Notes: a model not told the origin generated them from the sequence alone. Shown: positions 1 to 11,815, counted from the stretch's first letter. The stretch: DNA of 64,000 nt from Tenebrio molitor (GCF_963966145.1 NC_091049.1:17856001-17920000), one strand, 5' to 3'. A program made the numbers and translations.

Positions 1-25
1 TGCCGCCGGGTGGTAGAGGGTTAAG
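1..25 (+). mobile_element. LINE 3' end fragment (start of window)
   Basis: The first ~25 bases match the coding tail of the LINE found on the - strand at 31.38-32.14 kb, which ends in a GC-rich stretch with TGCCGCCGGGTGG followed by a stop. The same tail recurs at 3.75-3.83 kb. Only the extreme 3' end is in the window, reading on the + strand. The match is short, so the call is tentative. Confidence 0.4.
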
Positions 26-200
26 AGTGTTAAGACATTAGTTAGGCGCTCATAATACGTTAGATACAATGATGCGATAAAGCTTTGAATATGAGTCGAA
101 TATTCGCGATTTAAACCATCTCGGACGTTGCTATGAGGACCTCGCAAAGTCCTCGATATTATAAATCGCATAATATTCTCGTTATATTAATATCTATAAA
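26..200. repeat. Hairpin-type repeat, copy 1
   Basis: A ~170-bp imperfect palindrome whose arms read GCGATTTAAA and its complement around 104 and 162, with a loop rich in CTCG/CGAG (CTCGGACGTTG, CCTCGCAAAGTCCTCG). A diverged second copy lies at 32260-32430 with the same outer sequence (GCTCATAATACGTTAGATAC) and similar loop. It sits just upstream of OR1 exon 2, inside what must be the first OR1 intron. Confidence 0.6.
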
Positions 201-308
201 ACAGACATAAATTTCTAAATTTCTAATTTCAATCGAACTGTTAATTTTTACGAATTTACAATTATAATCTTCTGTTGAAAATATTAATTTTTCTTTTCTA
301 ATTTTAAG

Positions 309-2220
309 AAACTTTTCTCCACTGGATACACTTTTTGACAATCAAATTATTCCACAACAAACACTACCGACGTATCAGAATGTTCGTACTCATTTTCCAC
401 ATTTCTCTAGTTTGTGCGAATATTTATTTCTATATAACTGTCTTCGACACAGATTTCTTTTTCCAATACATTACTAGTTTTGTCGGTCTGACGGGGGTAA
501 GTATCATTTTTATTTTTGCTACTTTATTATATGTAGTTTCTATTGCAGTCAGTTCTTTTTAGCGTCTCTTTCTTTTTATCCGAAAAAGAAGTCGCCGCCC
601 TCGAAAATACCATTTATTCCTGCTTTTGGTCACCATCTAGCACTACTAAACAAGCAAAAGAAAGCATAATGAGTCACTGCAAATACTTAACATATATGGT
701 TATTCTTAACACTTCTCTGGGTGTCTTAGCTGGTATCGTAATAATCCCGATTGGCAAAGCGGTAGATCTTCAATTTGCAATGTTCTTTTTTCGAACATAT
801 CTGCCTAACCTTCATTATCTTCTCGATATCGTCTACTCTTTATCATTCATTGTCACTGGACATACCATAGTGAATTGGGCAAATATGGTTGCTTACTACT
901 GTTGCCACGCAAGGTGCCAATTGACCTTAGGTATAGAAGTAGTTAAGTATCTGTGTGTCAAATATGAAGATCAAGATGACGATTCACTCTTCTACTCTAG
1001 AGAATATCAGCAAATCATTAAAGAGAGACTACGATTTATTATCGTCAGACACATTGAAGTTCTAGGGTAAGCCTATTTATACCAATTAAATGGGTAAATG
1101 TTAAGATGTTTCTGTTGATATGTGTAGGGCATTTAAAATTGTTTCTGGTCGGGCTACCGAAATTCTGCCACTGCTAACGCTGGGAGGAATTGCAATGAGT
1201 CTTAGTGGAATGAGTTTTGTCTATCTTATTGTGAGTACTATCCTATAAAACTACTAAACAATAGTATATTATATTACGAGGAGCAAAAATGGAGTTTTAT
1301 GTGCTGCAACTGGTAGATTGGCTGCCGAACGCAGTGAGGCAGACAAACCAGCCAAAGCACATAAAACCATTTTTGCTCCGAATAACATATACTATTTTTT
1401 CTTCAAACCTTCATAATAAATTATTTAAGACATGTTAAGAAACCAGGTAGGAATTTCAAATGATTTAGCTAGTTTACTTTACTGCCGCTCATCAGCGGAA
1501 ATAATAACTTCACGGACGCCCTCAGCGGAGATAATAACTTTATCTGCCGCTCTCAGCGGAGATAATGACTTTATCTGCCGCTCGTCAGCTCGTTAGATGC
1601 CATGACAATGAAGTGACACTTTAGCATTATCAAAGCAGCAGGATAATGTCATAATTTACGGACGTTTGAAAAAAAACGTTTTTTTTTATAACATTAGTTT
1701 CTACTTTTCTTCTCACCTACAAAACTACCTTTAGTTTACAGTTCATAAAAAATTAAATACGTATCTAACTTTACAGGAGACTGATTTTCTCTACTGGCGC
1801 TATTTCCAATATTTCATTTGGAGCATTACTTCACTTGTTACCGGCATATTAATTATACAATCTGGACAAGAACTTGAAGATCAAGTACGTTTTACTTCTT
1901 TTATATTTTCTATATTCAAACTCTAAATTAAACATTTTTTTAGACTGGGGACATGCACTCAACGATGTACGACGTTCGCTGGATAACTTTCAATGAAAGT
2001 AATAAAAGATCGGTAATTAATATTCTAACAATGGCGCAAGTGCCATTTAAAATTAAATTTACCGATACAGTGTCTGTTAATTACGAACTAGGCATACGAG
2101 TAAGGAACTAACTTCCTTAAGATATATTTTTGTTATCAAATAATTTTTCTCTTGAAGGTAGTAAGAAGCGTATATTCATTTGCCGCTGTTTTCGCAAGAG
2201 TAAAAAATTTTAGTATCTAA
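309..2220 (+). CDS. Odorant receptor OR1 (7tm_6), exon 1 outside window
   Basis: Insect seven-transmembrane odorant receptor, a ligand-binding subunit of odour-gated cation channels in sensory neuron membranes (partner Orco by family knowledge). My model joins 309-496, 549-1066, 1128-1230, 1777-1884, 1944-2099 and 2158-2220; every junction has GT-AG ends and phases agree. The 52-nt intron 497-548 (GTAAGT...TTGCAG) removes what otherwise looks like a frameshift. The 378 visible codons lack only the start: exon 2 begins with two bases of a split codon, so exon 1 lies left of the window. The protein is about 80% similar by eye to OR2 and ends in the family's typical YSFAAVFAR...SI tail. No stops or frameshifts are seen, so it appears functional. 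Intron 1231-1776 is enlarged by a hairpin element and a short tandem repeat. Confidence 0.85.
1260..1396. repeat. Palindromic MITE in OR1 intron
   Basis: Ends AATAGTATAT / ATACTATT, with arms GAGCAAAAATGG... and ...CCATTTTTGCTCC that pair over roughly 45 bp. The corresponding OR2 intron (19356-19482) lacks it, so it inserted after the two genes split. Confidence 0.75.
1483..1590. repeat. Short tandem repeat, ~35-bp unit, about 3 copies
   Basis: Units built on CAGCGGAGATAATAACTT follow one another with small changes. It lies in the same OR1 intron as the hairpin element and is absent from OR2. Confidence 0.7.
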
Positions 2221-2304
2221 AGATACAAATGCAATTTTTCTTAATCTCCACGGCTAAAGGACACACTTTATTAGCACAATGATGAAATCGATTAAAAAGG
2301 GGAA

Positions 2305-2363
2305 TTTTGCCTTGCTCAGATGTGAAGGTAATGACGATTATCTTCACATCTGAGCAAGGCAAA
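2305..2363. repeat. Short perfect hairpin
   Basis: Arms TTGCCTTGCTCAGATGTGAAG and its complement (23-24 bp) surround a ~12-base loop, 85 bases past the OR1 stop. The rest of 2221-3090 is AT-rich and I recognise nothing further in it. Confidence 0.7.
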
Positions 2364-3090
2364 AGTACCTAACGAGGTACTTCACAAAAGTAGATTCAAA
2401 TTAAAAAATCAGCTTGCACAATTCCTAATTGTTATTTACACAACGTGTGTTAGAAGCGCTACTTTTTTCATAAGTGTGGAAGTTTATTAAACGAGCCGTA
2501 GGCAAATTTTTAATAATCCACACACGCGAAAAACAGCAATCTTACACGAGTTGTCTATAAAAATTTTTAGTGATAATGATAATGAACTGTGGTGTCTAAC
2601 ATACATATTTTCACATTTAAAATCATCTGTAATTTTTCGAGACACGTTTTGACCATGTCAGCAAAAATACTGATATTAAGTAGAATATAGTGTTTAATAA
2701 TTATACTCAATGTTTATAAGTATGTTTAATAAACAAGACGCAACCATGTTGTGTTGAATTAATAGCAGATATTTAAATACCCAGAAACGTCATCCTAACC
2801 ATTTTTACGGAAAATTAAATAAACTATCAGGTTCAGTAAATGAAATAAGGACCAAATTCTGTAAAGGGCGCAGCCGAGTTCTTCCTGGCGGTCAAAAATG
2901 TTGGGTTTAGCAGTGACAATAAGAATTATTAATTGGGAATTATATTGCCTTTCCTAAAATATTAAATTTAGATTTCTTGGTAATTATATAAATGTCACGT
3001 GCAACCAATGACGGTGGGGTACGAGGGTAAATTCCACTTTCCATTTCAAGGTAAAATTTCTAGTTTAATTATTTCTTTAAAAGCGTCATC

Positions 3091-3330
3091 ATGGAAGTTA
3101 GACATAGTCTAAATGAAAAAGGTAAACACCTTGTAGTGAATAATGCCAAATTAGAATGTTAGAATGTTAAGTGAGAACAGTATACGTTTCAATCCTCATA
3201 TGTGGGGAACGAGCACAACTGAAACCACGAGTGTCTGTGAACGCTTTCATTCTCATTTTAAAAGTAATTTTTATGGCATTCATCCTACTATTTATATATT
3301 TGTAAATAAAATTGTTTTCTCACTACTAGT
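3091..3330 (+). pseudogene. MULE transposase fragment (internal deletion)
   Basis: Two pieces of a MULE transposase are joined by a deletion. A start codon at 3091 opens into a FLYWCH-like beginning (EKGKHLVV); 3180-3320 resembles the conserved C-terminal stretch with CERFHSHFKSNFYG and HPTIYIF. Compare the fuller copy at 48.3-51.0 kb, where the equivalent segment reads CEGFHSKFN. The catalytic centre is missing, so this is a dead derivative. Confidence 0.65.
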
Positions 3331-3735
3331 CTCAGAAGGCGTCATTATTGACTCTCGAGCCGACCCCAGAAGTAGAATTTCTCTCCCTAGGTTAATAATA
3401 ATTTTCATTATTAACCAAGGTCAATAATGAACAGCCGTCATTTAGCAACGAAAGATTTTTGTTGATTTCATTGGTTAACGTAGACGATTTTCATAGCAAC
3501 CGTTGAAAAATGAGAACTCAGATCGTCGTATCAGACAAAATAATTTGATTAATAATTATTATCAGAAAGGGTTTTAACGTATCTAGTAGTGAAAAAAATA
3601 GTATATAAACCACGGTGAAGAAGTCCCTTATAGCCTTCGCGTCTTAGAACCCTCGGCACGCCTCGGGCTCTAATCTTGGCGCTCTGGCTATAATTATGAA
3701 CTTCTTCACCTTGGTGTATAATATACTATTCTTCT
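3310..3735. mobile_element. Palindromic non-autonomous element, truncated copy
   Basis: Left arm and centre of the same element found complete at 27335-27880. The centre 3597-3733 is a second palindrome (AATAGTATATAAACCACGG ... ATAATATACTATT) with a CTCGG/GCGCTC-rich loop. The right arm is missing, replaced by a LINE 3' end. Confidence 0.7.
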
Positions 3736-3744
3736 CTCATCAGT

Positions 3745-3835
3745 GTATTCATTGACTATCCCGCCGCCACCCAGCGGCACGGCAATTTTGCCGGAGTACA
3801 TACACTATTACGGATATTACTATCAAGTGTATTCA
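3745..3835 (-). mobile_element. LINE 3' end fragment
   Basis: About 75 bases around GCACGGCAATTTTGCCGGAG are almost identical to 31378-31452, the 3' end of the LINE on the - strand there. A 5'-truncated insertion. Confidence 0.65.
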
Positions 3836-3868
3836 TTATTCTTGTTATACAGCATGAGTCAGGTAAAA

Positions 3869-4497
3869 CAAGTCAGTCGTATAAAACTGAAACTAAAGAA
3901 TAATTTGAAATTTTTTTGTGGAAAATTTAATGTGGGGTGCCCTCTCATTGTATGTACGTTTTTTGTGATTCTGTGATAACCCTGTTAGGAGGTATTAATT
4001 AAAACCAGACGGCAATTTTTTTTTTGTAAAAATGTATTCCTTTTTATATTAAGTTGAAGAAGGATTTTCTTTTAATAATGTTACTGCATTTGTTTTGTTC
4101 AAAACAATCCCTTCTTATCAAGAATTATTTTAGCAATGTTGTCGATTTTATTCAAAATAGAGTCAAGTAGTGATCCTGTTGTCTTTTGTTTTGAATAAAC
4201 GAGCGACATTGCTAAAATAATTCTTGAGAATTAGGGATTGTTTTGAACAAATCTGTTTCATTTTCACCAAAACAAATGCACTAATGTTTTTAAAAGAAAA
4301 TCTCTTTTTAAGTGAATATAAAAAGGTATAAATTTGCACCAAAAAAAAAATTGACGTCTTGTTTCAATTAATACCTCCTAACAGAGTTATCATATAATCC
4401 TAAAAAAATGTGCATATAATGAAAGTGTAACACGCATTAAATTTACCACAAAAAAATTTCAAATTATTCTTTAGTTTCTGTTTTATACGACTGACCC
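3869..4497. mobile_element. Long inverted-repeat (fold-back) element
   Basis: A ~630-bp palindrome. The outer arms carry GTCAGTCGTATAAAACTG and CAGTTTTATACGACTGAC-like complements; the inner arms (from 3975 TAACCCTGTTAGGAGG and its complement near 4375) continue almost to the centre at ~4180. No coding potential is seen. Confidence 0.8.
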
Positions 4498-4682
4498 TGA
4501 CTTAGGCTGTATATTTATAAAAAATAATTATAAATCTAATTCGGTTATCACCTGCCGTGGTAATCCCCGATAAACTCAGGAGGAACTCATCTCTTGATAA
4601 GAAATATTGTAAATAAAGTTGTTTCCTCTCTCATCACTTCATCAAGTTATCGGTATATTTATTGTCAATTTTTATTATGTAT

Positions 4683-5500
4683 TTAAGAAAAATATTTGTA
4701 ATCTGTAAAGAAGTGACCGCCGGAAGGAATTCGGATACACCTGTTTATCTTTCTTAATTTCGTTTCCGCTCTGAACTTTTCATACGGACACCCGGTATAT
4801 AAGATGTCCAAATATACAAATTTAATTACGCTTACATTAGCCAACTCTCTTAACTTCTTTTGTGTTTCCCTTTCTTCTTTTGTCAAATCGTCATCCATAC
4901 ACTCGTACATCCTCTTATCTTTTTTTTTCTTCAACTTACTCTTATTTAGCTTAATGTTCTTTTTCTCCTCCCAGATTTCTATTTTTGCCAGCAACATCTT
5001 ATCTTTACTTATTTTAAATGCTTCCTTTACATTCACTTTCACCCCGATCTCCCTTTCTAACCATTCTTCCACCCCCTCTCTATATTTCCACTTATTCCCC
5101 CTATTCCAGTTATTATAACATTATTCTTCCTTCCCTTCTTATCTTTTTGTTCCATCTTTTTCTCCATCATTTTCATCCTTTTCATCTCCCTTCTCCGCCT
5201 GCCCTTTTTCTTCTCTTTCTCTCATCTCCTCTCTCAATGCCGCTTATTCCTTTCTTAGTACTTTGATTTCCTCTCTTGTCGCTCTAATCATAGTTTTCAT
5301 TTACTTATCCATTTGCTTGCTTTGATTTTCTTCTTCGCTTCTACTTGGGGATCTTCTCGTTCTGGAACTCTTTCTGAGTGGGTGCTTGCCTTCTTCCGAC
5401 GTCCTACCCTCTTCTCTTTCTCTCTTGCTGCTTTCTTTCCTTACTTCCGACGATTTCGGCGTGCCCTCTCTTTCTTGCTCATCCTTCTTCTCTCTCACTT
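4683..5500 (-). pseudogene. LINE ORF1-like fragment (coiled coil plus RRM-like part)
   Basis: On the - strand, a charged Glu/Lys/Arg-rich stretch (about 5500-5150, coiled-coil-like) leads into a segment with NNVIITGI, EEWLEREIGVKV, AKIEIWEEK and DDDLTKEERETQKKLREL. This layout is familiar from ORF1 proteins of insect non-LTR retrotransposons, which bind RNA in the retrotransposition complex. In-frame stops and frame changes break it, and no reverse transcriptase follows. The final residues before the stop at 4683 look like unrelated readthrough. Confidence 0.6.
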
Positions 5501-5674
5501 AATTTGGAAGTTTTTACTGAAACTCGACCAAATATTCAATGATGAATATTTTATGTTCTGAAGTAAAAGCCATTTTCGAGTTAAAATTTGATTCATTGTG
5601 ACAGTTTTTTGACGTTCATTAGCCGAGTTGGCAAAAAAATAAGAAAATGCCTGGATTCATGATTAATATGAAAA

Positions 5675-5893
5675 TATTAGAATATAGCCTAAGGGAGTCC
5701 GTTTCGGCTCAGGGACGCGAGGGTCGAGGGTTCGATTCCGACCCAGGGCAAAATTAAAAAAAAAAGAAACTATATTCTATCTCGTGATTCGGAAGTCACG
5801 TTAAGCCATTGGTCCCGGTCTATTGAGTTGGTCATCATGCCCCTCATAGATTTGTAAACCAGTCCTAAACTGTGAAACATTTTTTTTTAATAT
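5675..5893 (+). mobile_element. tRNA-derived SINE, copy 1
   Basis: RNA polymerase III box A-like TAGCCTAAGGG (5685-5695) and a perfect box B GGTTCGATTCC (5729-5739), 44 bases apart start to start. A tRNA-unrelated body follows (GTCACGTTAAGCCATTGG, GTTGGTCATCATGCCCCTC). A near-identical copy is at 16456-16665. No acceptor stem closes, so it is a SINE and not a tRNA gene. Confidence 0.85.
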
Positions 5894-6109
5894 AATGGTA
5901 AAATCATGTTAGAATGTACATTTATATTGTTGAAGAGAAATAATCAATTTTGAATGAAGCAAAGAAACACACACACGCACGCACGTCGTACACCTTCATG
6001 GAAGAAAAACTGGTCTATTCAAAATGTGTAGCTTGTTAGAGAAAAAAATAAACGTGGATTATGTCAACAAGATTGTTGATAATATGTACAAAGGAATAGT
6101 ACATAGTTT

Positions 6110-7025
6110 ATTTAACGAGTTCGTGTGTAAATTGGACTTTTTTTGGCACTTCTGGGCCTTTAAAACGCTCGTTTCAGCCACGAGGAGAATAATAAAAACG
6201 AACGCGGAACGTGCAACGGGCCTTTTCTCACTCACTCGGGGTTTGACCTCCAAAGATGACGGGTTTTACAAATGTATTTCTCTAATAATTCTTGTACTAT
6301 AATAATTATTGTGGTCGCGGTTTGATTATTCAAACAACATTAGTGCCTTATCGTGCTAAAGTAAAGGTAGATTATTTTCTTAGAGGACTCTTCAAAACCT
6401 TGGGTTGAGTTCTTTATCGCAAAGTATGTGATCTTCTTTGCTTTATCGATCGGGGAAACGCGTTCTCGTCAATGCGATCCATTCTAAAATTATTTTAAAA
6501 CATCTTAGTTAATTATTCGTTCCTTGGGGCCCTTTCGGTCGGGGAAATCTACCGCCAGTGTGCAATATCTCTAGCTCTCCATTACCTGTGATCCGGGCGT
6601 GAAATACAGTGGATATCGAGAACCCGGAATGGACACCAACGAGTCCCGTTCCCTCCAGCGCAGAAGAAGCAACCCGCAGGAGGATTTGCGAAGGTTTTTC
6701 CTTATTTTTTACTCTATGACCGGCCTTATCGGGAGTGGAGACCCTGCGAACGATAAGACCGGCTGCAATTTTTTTTTGTGTAGACTCAAGTTATCAGAGT
6801 TCGTTTCGCCTTAAATTTGTAATTATAATTTTGCGGTTTTTTTTTTGGAATTTCCTCTTTGTTGCTTTCATTGCTGTATGTTCATTGAACCAATTTTAAT
6901 TTTATAATATAGCTAGACTCCTTGGTCTTCCAAGATTTCAGTAGTATCATTATCCGCTTCACTCCTGGTTAGCGTTCTGGAGACACCGAGTCGTCGGACA
7001 CCTCAGATCGCGAGGCACACCCAGG
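6110..7025. repeat. Dispersed repeat region, LTR-like in composition
   Basis: Parts recur elsewhere: 6110-6200 at 30540-30630; 6225-6350 at 21790-21950 (GGGTTTGA-TCTCCAAAG); 6400-6620 at 63690-63890 (TCTACCGCCAGTGT region). GC content rises between 6530 and 6770, where a short inverted repeat (GACCGGCCTTATCG / CGATAAGACCGG) occurs. No open frame of interest; probably a decayed retroelement. Confidence 0.5.
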
Positions 7026-7339
7026 AACACGTTAATTAGGTCTCAACCTTCCGGCGAACTATTTTTACAAAAGAGAAAAAAATAACGTTACAGTACGTTA
7101 CTGTTTAGTTCTGGTTTTTGCTTTGACTTTTCCTTTCACTTGGTTTTCACCCTTAGTTATCTTACACGTTTTTGCGGCTCTGTGTATTTGGATGTGTGTT
7201 TTTCGGATGTTTCATTCGTAGTAAGGTTTTGTTATACCTTTCCGGAAGCATCTGGTTCGGGATCGAATTAAGTTAAATTGGATTTTATGAATTTAAAGTG
7301 TTTAAGCACATTTTCGCTATTTTCACTTGTTGAAGATAC

Positions 7340-7925
7340 TATGGTTTACATATTGTGATGCATTTCAATTTAAATCTGTAATTCATCCATATAAATTATT
7401 GAAACCGAATTATTGGCTTGTGGTTATTTTTCTGGCAGACAATCATCATAAAATGACAATTATTCTAGACGTTAATGGAAATCCGATGCAGTTTTTTTTT
7501 ATAAATCATTTCTTATAAGTATAACCGCTCATTTATGCCCTTCTATTATTAGTCTCCGTTGAATGTTTTACTATAAGCTCGTTTGCTTACTTGACCTTTC
7601 CAGTCGTACTGTCTAGACATCATTAATTTAATGTATCAATATTCCACATTCTTGCAAGTAAAGCTAAACCATTAGTTCATTCTTTTCGTTATTCAAGGTA
7701 AGTATCTCCTCTGTTTACTGATACAGACATAATAATTCTAATTCAAAATAGAAAAACAAAAATCTCCTTTGAGAATTTCTTATAGTATATTTTTCAAAAT
7801 AATTCTAAACCTGCCGCCACTGATGGATTAGGAAAATAAAAATTCCAAACTAAATGGGGTACGTTTATAAAAAAAAATAACCAATTAAAGGAGAGTGTTT
7901 TGGTGAACACTTCATATTTGTCAAT
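7340..7925 (+). promoter_or_regulatory. OR 5' region, copy A (attached to OR relic)
   Basis: Shares ~90% identity by eye with 22895-23370 and, from 7548, with 11337-11610. A conserved point is a non-coding exon-like end TTCAAG followed by GTAAGT at 7696-7701. A TCAGT-like initiator context (TTTCCAGTCGTACTG near 7600) precedes it. In OR2 the same block lies upstream of the coding exons, so I infer it is the OR promoter and 5' UTR exon. It runs straight into OR coding relic sequence at 7925. Confidence 0.45.
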
Positions 7926-9432
7926 ACGTAACATATGTATACGGTCATTCTTAACACTTCCCTGGGTATTGTTACGTTATAAATTACTCTCCCGAAACTG
8001 GGCAACCCTGTTACCGGTAACAAATCCGGAATGTTCAGGGGTTTAACGAACAAGTCGTGACTTGAAGCCGGTTTACAATGGGAACCACGAGTATCGTCGA
8101 CTGAGGCTGAAAATGGTGAGAACTGCCCGGAGTAGGGGAAATGACACACAAAAATTCGTGGAGAAAGGTTTTTATTCACAGCTTGTTACGTGCACTGTTC
8201 TGTACAAGACAAGATAATAATAAAAATAAACCCTAGAAGTATACAAGTATACAAGACACACCTGAATATTTCACGAGTTTCCCTGTTCTGACATGGACCA
8301 AACGAGCAATCTTTTGAACTCCAGGTTGACAGCAAGTCGCGAAAATATAAGGGGGTGGAAAGGCGACCCTTTTGCGGAAGCTAAACGATTACACCGCCCA
8401 CCGGTGAGAGTTAGGACGTCGAGCTCTTCCTCCTTTCCTTCAGCAAGTTTCAAATTTTTTCCCGACAACTGGAGTCGTTGAACTTTATCTGTCGCGAATT
8501 TATTTACCCAGTGAAGAACCGTCGCAAGAAACTGTGGTGCTCACCGATACCTCGATGCTGACGAGGTCACTCCCAGCTGATACGGTGAAGCCGTGCATAA
8601 AAAGTCTCGGCCTTGACGCAAATTAAAATTGATTCCAAGCCTGACTATGTACAATCTGCCAATTAAGACAAGTAACGAAATGATCAATGAAATAATTACA
8701 ATGAGACGATCACTAATTGAAAAGTGATATGAAAAAAATGAGATAACGTGAAAAATATGAATTAATGAGGGAAATACGAATAAATGTGTGGAAGCCAAAG
8801 CCTAGATGAAGAGAAAGTGTCACCACTGCTCCGGACTTGGCTGGTTGGTAAATCCGGGACATTCCGGTGAGTCAGGAGACGACCTTGACTGGCAGGACTC
8901 GACGTGAACTTGATCCGCGAAGCGTTAGATCCGCAGCCCTGCTAAAAATCACTGGTTCACTGTCCCCTTGATTCTCCCCAGGCACTACCTGCACTGCAAT
9001 TCAGCCGTGAACTCCCTCTTTTTGTCCCTGATTTATAGCTTCCGCCCCCTCTCTGCGCGGATTTTTCGGCGGAAGTCCGTGTACGTTTTTGTCGCGATGG
9101 GTTCTACAACATTCTAGAGAAATCATGAAGATTTACAAGCGTGTGGCAATTTAAATCGTAACACGTTAGCTGGTATCGTAATATTCCCGATCGGAAAAAT
9201 GGTAGATCATCAATTTGGGATGTTCTTCTTTCGAACATATCTGCCAGCTTTCGTTACCTTCTTAATATCATCTAGTTTTTATCATTCAGTATCACTAGAC
9301 ATACCATAGTGAATTGGGCAAATATGATTGCTTACTACTTTCTGGTCTGGCTACCGAACTTCTACCACTGCTAACCCTGGAAGGAATTGCAATGTATATT
9401 AGTAGAATGGGTAGTGTCTATCTTATTGTGAG
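7925..9432 (+). pseudogene. Odorant receptor relic, split by a solo LTR
   Basis: Positions 7925-7969 match OR2 exon 3 (GGTCATTCTTAACACTTC). A 1.19-kb LTR follows, then 9164-9432 resumes exactly where exon 3 broke off. This second part has an in-frame TAG where OR2 reads a sense codon (near 9273), then jumps by deletion from exon 3 into exon 4 (GGCTACCGAACTTCTACC), ending at the GTGAGT donor. Exons 1-2 and 5-7 are gone. It is non-functional. Confidence 0.85.
7970..9163 (-). mobile_element. Solo LTR, 1194 bp, inside the OR relic
   Basis: Ends TGTTACG...CGTAACA, the TG...CA boundary of an LTR. It is the reverse complement of a second copy at 52548-53809. A TATA box (ATTTATA at 9031-9037 on this strand) places the promoter on the - strand. 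There is no internal retroelement sequence on either side, so it is a solo LTR left by recombination. A clean target duplication is not visible here. Confidence 0.8.
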
Positions 9433-9956
9433 TATCTATCTTTTAAAATTACTAAATAATAGTTATTTATGAAAGGAAAATTTGCTGGACGAGTCAAAGC
9501 TGAGTCCAGGATAAGCAATGAGTCCGAACTGTTTTACTGCATGCATAATAGATTATTTTTTAGTCGATTGTAATAAAAATACTTGTAAAAATTTTCATTC
9601 CTTTGTGAAAGTGACATAATAGTTATGAAAAAATGCGGTTGTTAAAAACTTACTTAACAATCCTGAATGTTGGCAGGGTGTTATTAGCAACTTAGCTGTT
9701 GTCAATGGTTGAAAGTTATTCATTGCTTAACAATACAGGATGTGCTGTAACTTAACAGCAATCATCTGGGTGGTGATTGGTAAAAGCTAAAGAAATGATA
9801 CTTTATAAATTTTTCTTTTCCAAAATTCTTAAATTAAGAATGAGAACGGTTTAAAATTGATGAATAAGGAATAGTTGTCGATATAATAAAAAACAAGAGA
9901 TCAAGTTACATAGTTATTGTCGACAATAGAAGCTTTGACGTTTCTGGCATATTTAT

Positions 9957-10395
9957 ATTCTGTATTCTGTTCCACAAATCATTTCGGTTGTTAATTTCGG
10001 GTTCGTAAACTATCCATTTAATAGGACCCCAAAAATAAAAATTCAATGAATTAAGGTCAAGAGACCTAGGTGCCTACAAAGTGGGACCGTATCTGCCAAT
10101 CCACTGATTTTCAAATTCTATATTTAAGTAAGTAGTAACATTACGAAGACAATGAAGAGGTGCTACATGTTGCATATACCATACATTTTTTCGGAATTGT
10201 AAAGGCAAGTCATCTAAAATAGTCGTTGCCGTTCAGTTTATTCGGCAAGATGAATGGGCCCTCTAGAGTCTAGACTGTTACCAAAAATTCCGGCCCATAC
10301 ATTGATGGAAAACAAATGTTGGTTATGAACCCCTCGAATGACATGAGGATTATTAAGCCCCCAGTAATGCATGTTTCTTAAATTTACCACTCCAT
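9957..10395 (-). pseudogene. Mariner-type transposase relic (DDE)
   Basis: Reading the - strand gives, in order, HYWGLNNPHV, FSINVWAGI, FRKNVWYMQHVAPLH, ENQWIGRYGP, PRSLDLNSLNFYFWG and NRNDLWNRI, with stops between. This is the middle and end of an IS630/Tc1/mariner transposase of the kind with an NPxDFFLWG motif. The second catalytic Asp region reads QHVAPLH in place of HDGAPPH. Inactive. Confidence 0.65.
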
Positions 10396-10559
10396 TACGA
10401 GAAAAATTAGCGCTGTCTCACTTCTGTTATAATGCACTTCCCAACCCTATATCCCAATATACTATTGCAGGGTAACATCTCTGGTCCATTTTTTTTTGTC
10501 TTTTCGTTGTGTTGCGGTGTTCATTTTGGTACCCTAGCATCTACAGGACCCTCTTACGC

Positions 10560-11044
10560 CTCCTGCACCAGCGGTTTCGATTGTTACAGAGTGTTTGGTG
10601 GAATTTTGAAGGAGTGCTGCATTTCGAGATGGTCCCAGAACGTTGTGCTATAAATGCTGACCTTAACACTCAAAAGCTGGATAGGATGCAATACGTGAAA
10701 AATATCCAGCAATGATCAATTGGGAGCGCGTACTTCTCCAGTAAGATAACGCTCTCTGTCACCGCACTGTCCAAACACAGCTCACACTACAAGAAATGGA
10801 AGGAGTTGAAATTTTACCACATCCTGGCTATAGCCCCGTTGTTGCTTCTTCGGATTGTGGATTGTTCCGAGCGATACAGCATTTTCTCCGAAGGAAAAAA
10901 ATTGAGAATGTAGAGGAAGTCGAAATCGCATGCCGCAACTTCTTTGTATCCAAAAACAAGGACTGCTACTGTGACCAGATCCGGAAATTATCGAATCGAT
11001 GGAGCAAAGTCATCGAATTTGATGATTTATATGTTAAAGAATAA
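10560..11044 (+). pseudogene. Mariner (DD34D) transposase C-terminal fragment
   Basis: The + strand carries VWWNFEGVLHFE, then REKYPAMINWERVLLQ, and from 10796 a continuous tail with EILPHPGYSP, DCGLFRAIQHFL, FFVSKNKDCY and NRWSKVIEFDDLYV, ending at TAA 11042. These match the classic mariner C-terminus. Frame changes near 10715 and 10790 and the absence of the N-terminus show that it is dead. Confidence 0.75.
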
Positions 11045-11336
11045 TTTTACTTTCGTTATATTTTGAGTAATTGTTTTTTAAATAAAATTTTGTTATTTAG
11101 TAGTGACGAAAACTCTTGACTCTACCTAATAATAACTTTCATCCATAATCACTATACCTATTATAAGGTCATAATTCAATTGCTTGGCAACCTTTAATAT
11201 GGTCTATAAAACTTTAGTGTTTTAAAAGTCATAAAACATGCTAGAGCAAGGTCTCGCGTTTAAACATTCTTGCGTGAATAAAATGCTATCTAAAACACTT
11301 ACAATAAATAACTAATATATATTACGACCAAATCGT

Positions 11337-11815
11337 TTTATTAGTCTCCATTGAATGTTTTACCGTAAGCTCATTTGCTTAATAGACCTTTTTCGTTGTA
11401 TTATTCAGACGTCATTATTTTAATGTTATATCAATATTCCACGTTGTTGTAAGTAAAGCTAAACCATTAGTTCATTCTTTTCGTTGTTCAAGGTAAGTGT
11501 CTCTGCTTTTTACTGATACAGACAGAATAAATCTAATTCAAACTAGAAAACGAACATCCCCTTTGAGAAATTTGTATCATCATTCTGTTCTTCCAACTAA
11601 TTTTTAACCTGCAGCTACTGACACACAAGTCTTCATTTACGGATTGAAATTTTTTTCTTCATAATTGCAAACGATCGAATTTTCAAAAAGCCTTCGATCT
11701 CATCATTTAGTTCCATAATATATATCTAATTTCTTAAACTTCAAGGATTGGTGGCGCAGCGAAATTTTCATTCTCATCATTGGCAGTTTTATTACGGTGG
11801 TTCAATGGAGATAGA
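11337..11815 (+). promoter_or_regulatory. OR2 5' region, copy B (putative promoter and 5' UTR exon)
   Basis: Homologous to 7548-7800 and 23040-23480, including TTCAAG|GTAAGTGTCT at 11489 and, near 11743, a second exon-like block after ACTTCAAG shared only with copy C at 23435. Transcription could run from here to exon 1 of OR2 at 16.27 kb, but a ~4.3-kb insertion now separates them. A role as OR2 promoter is inference from position and conservation. Confidence 0.4.

Noticed and set aside
5018..5561. Hydrophobic or Ser/Phe-rich frames on the + strand
   Set aside because: Antisense shadow of the charged LINE ORF1-like region on the - strand.
5685..5750. tRNA gene (good box B, box A-like)
   Set aside because: No closing acceptor stem; the sequence continues into a fixed body shared with 16.5 kb, which defines a SINE.
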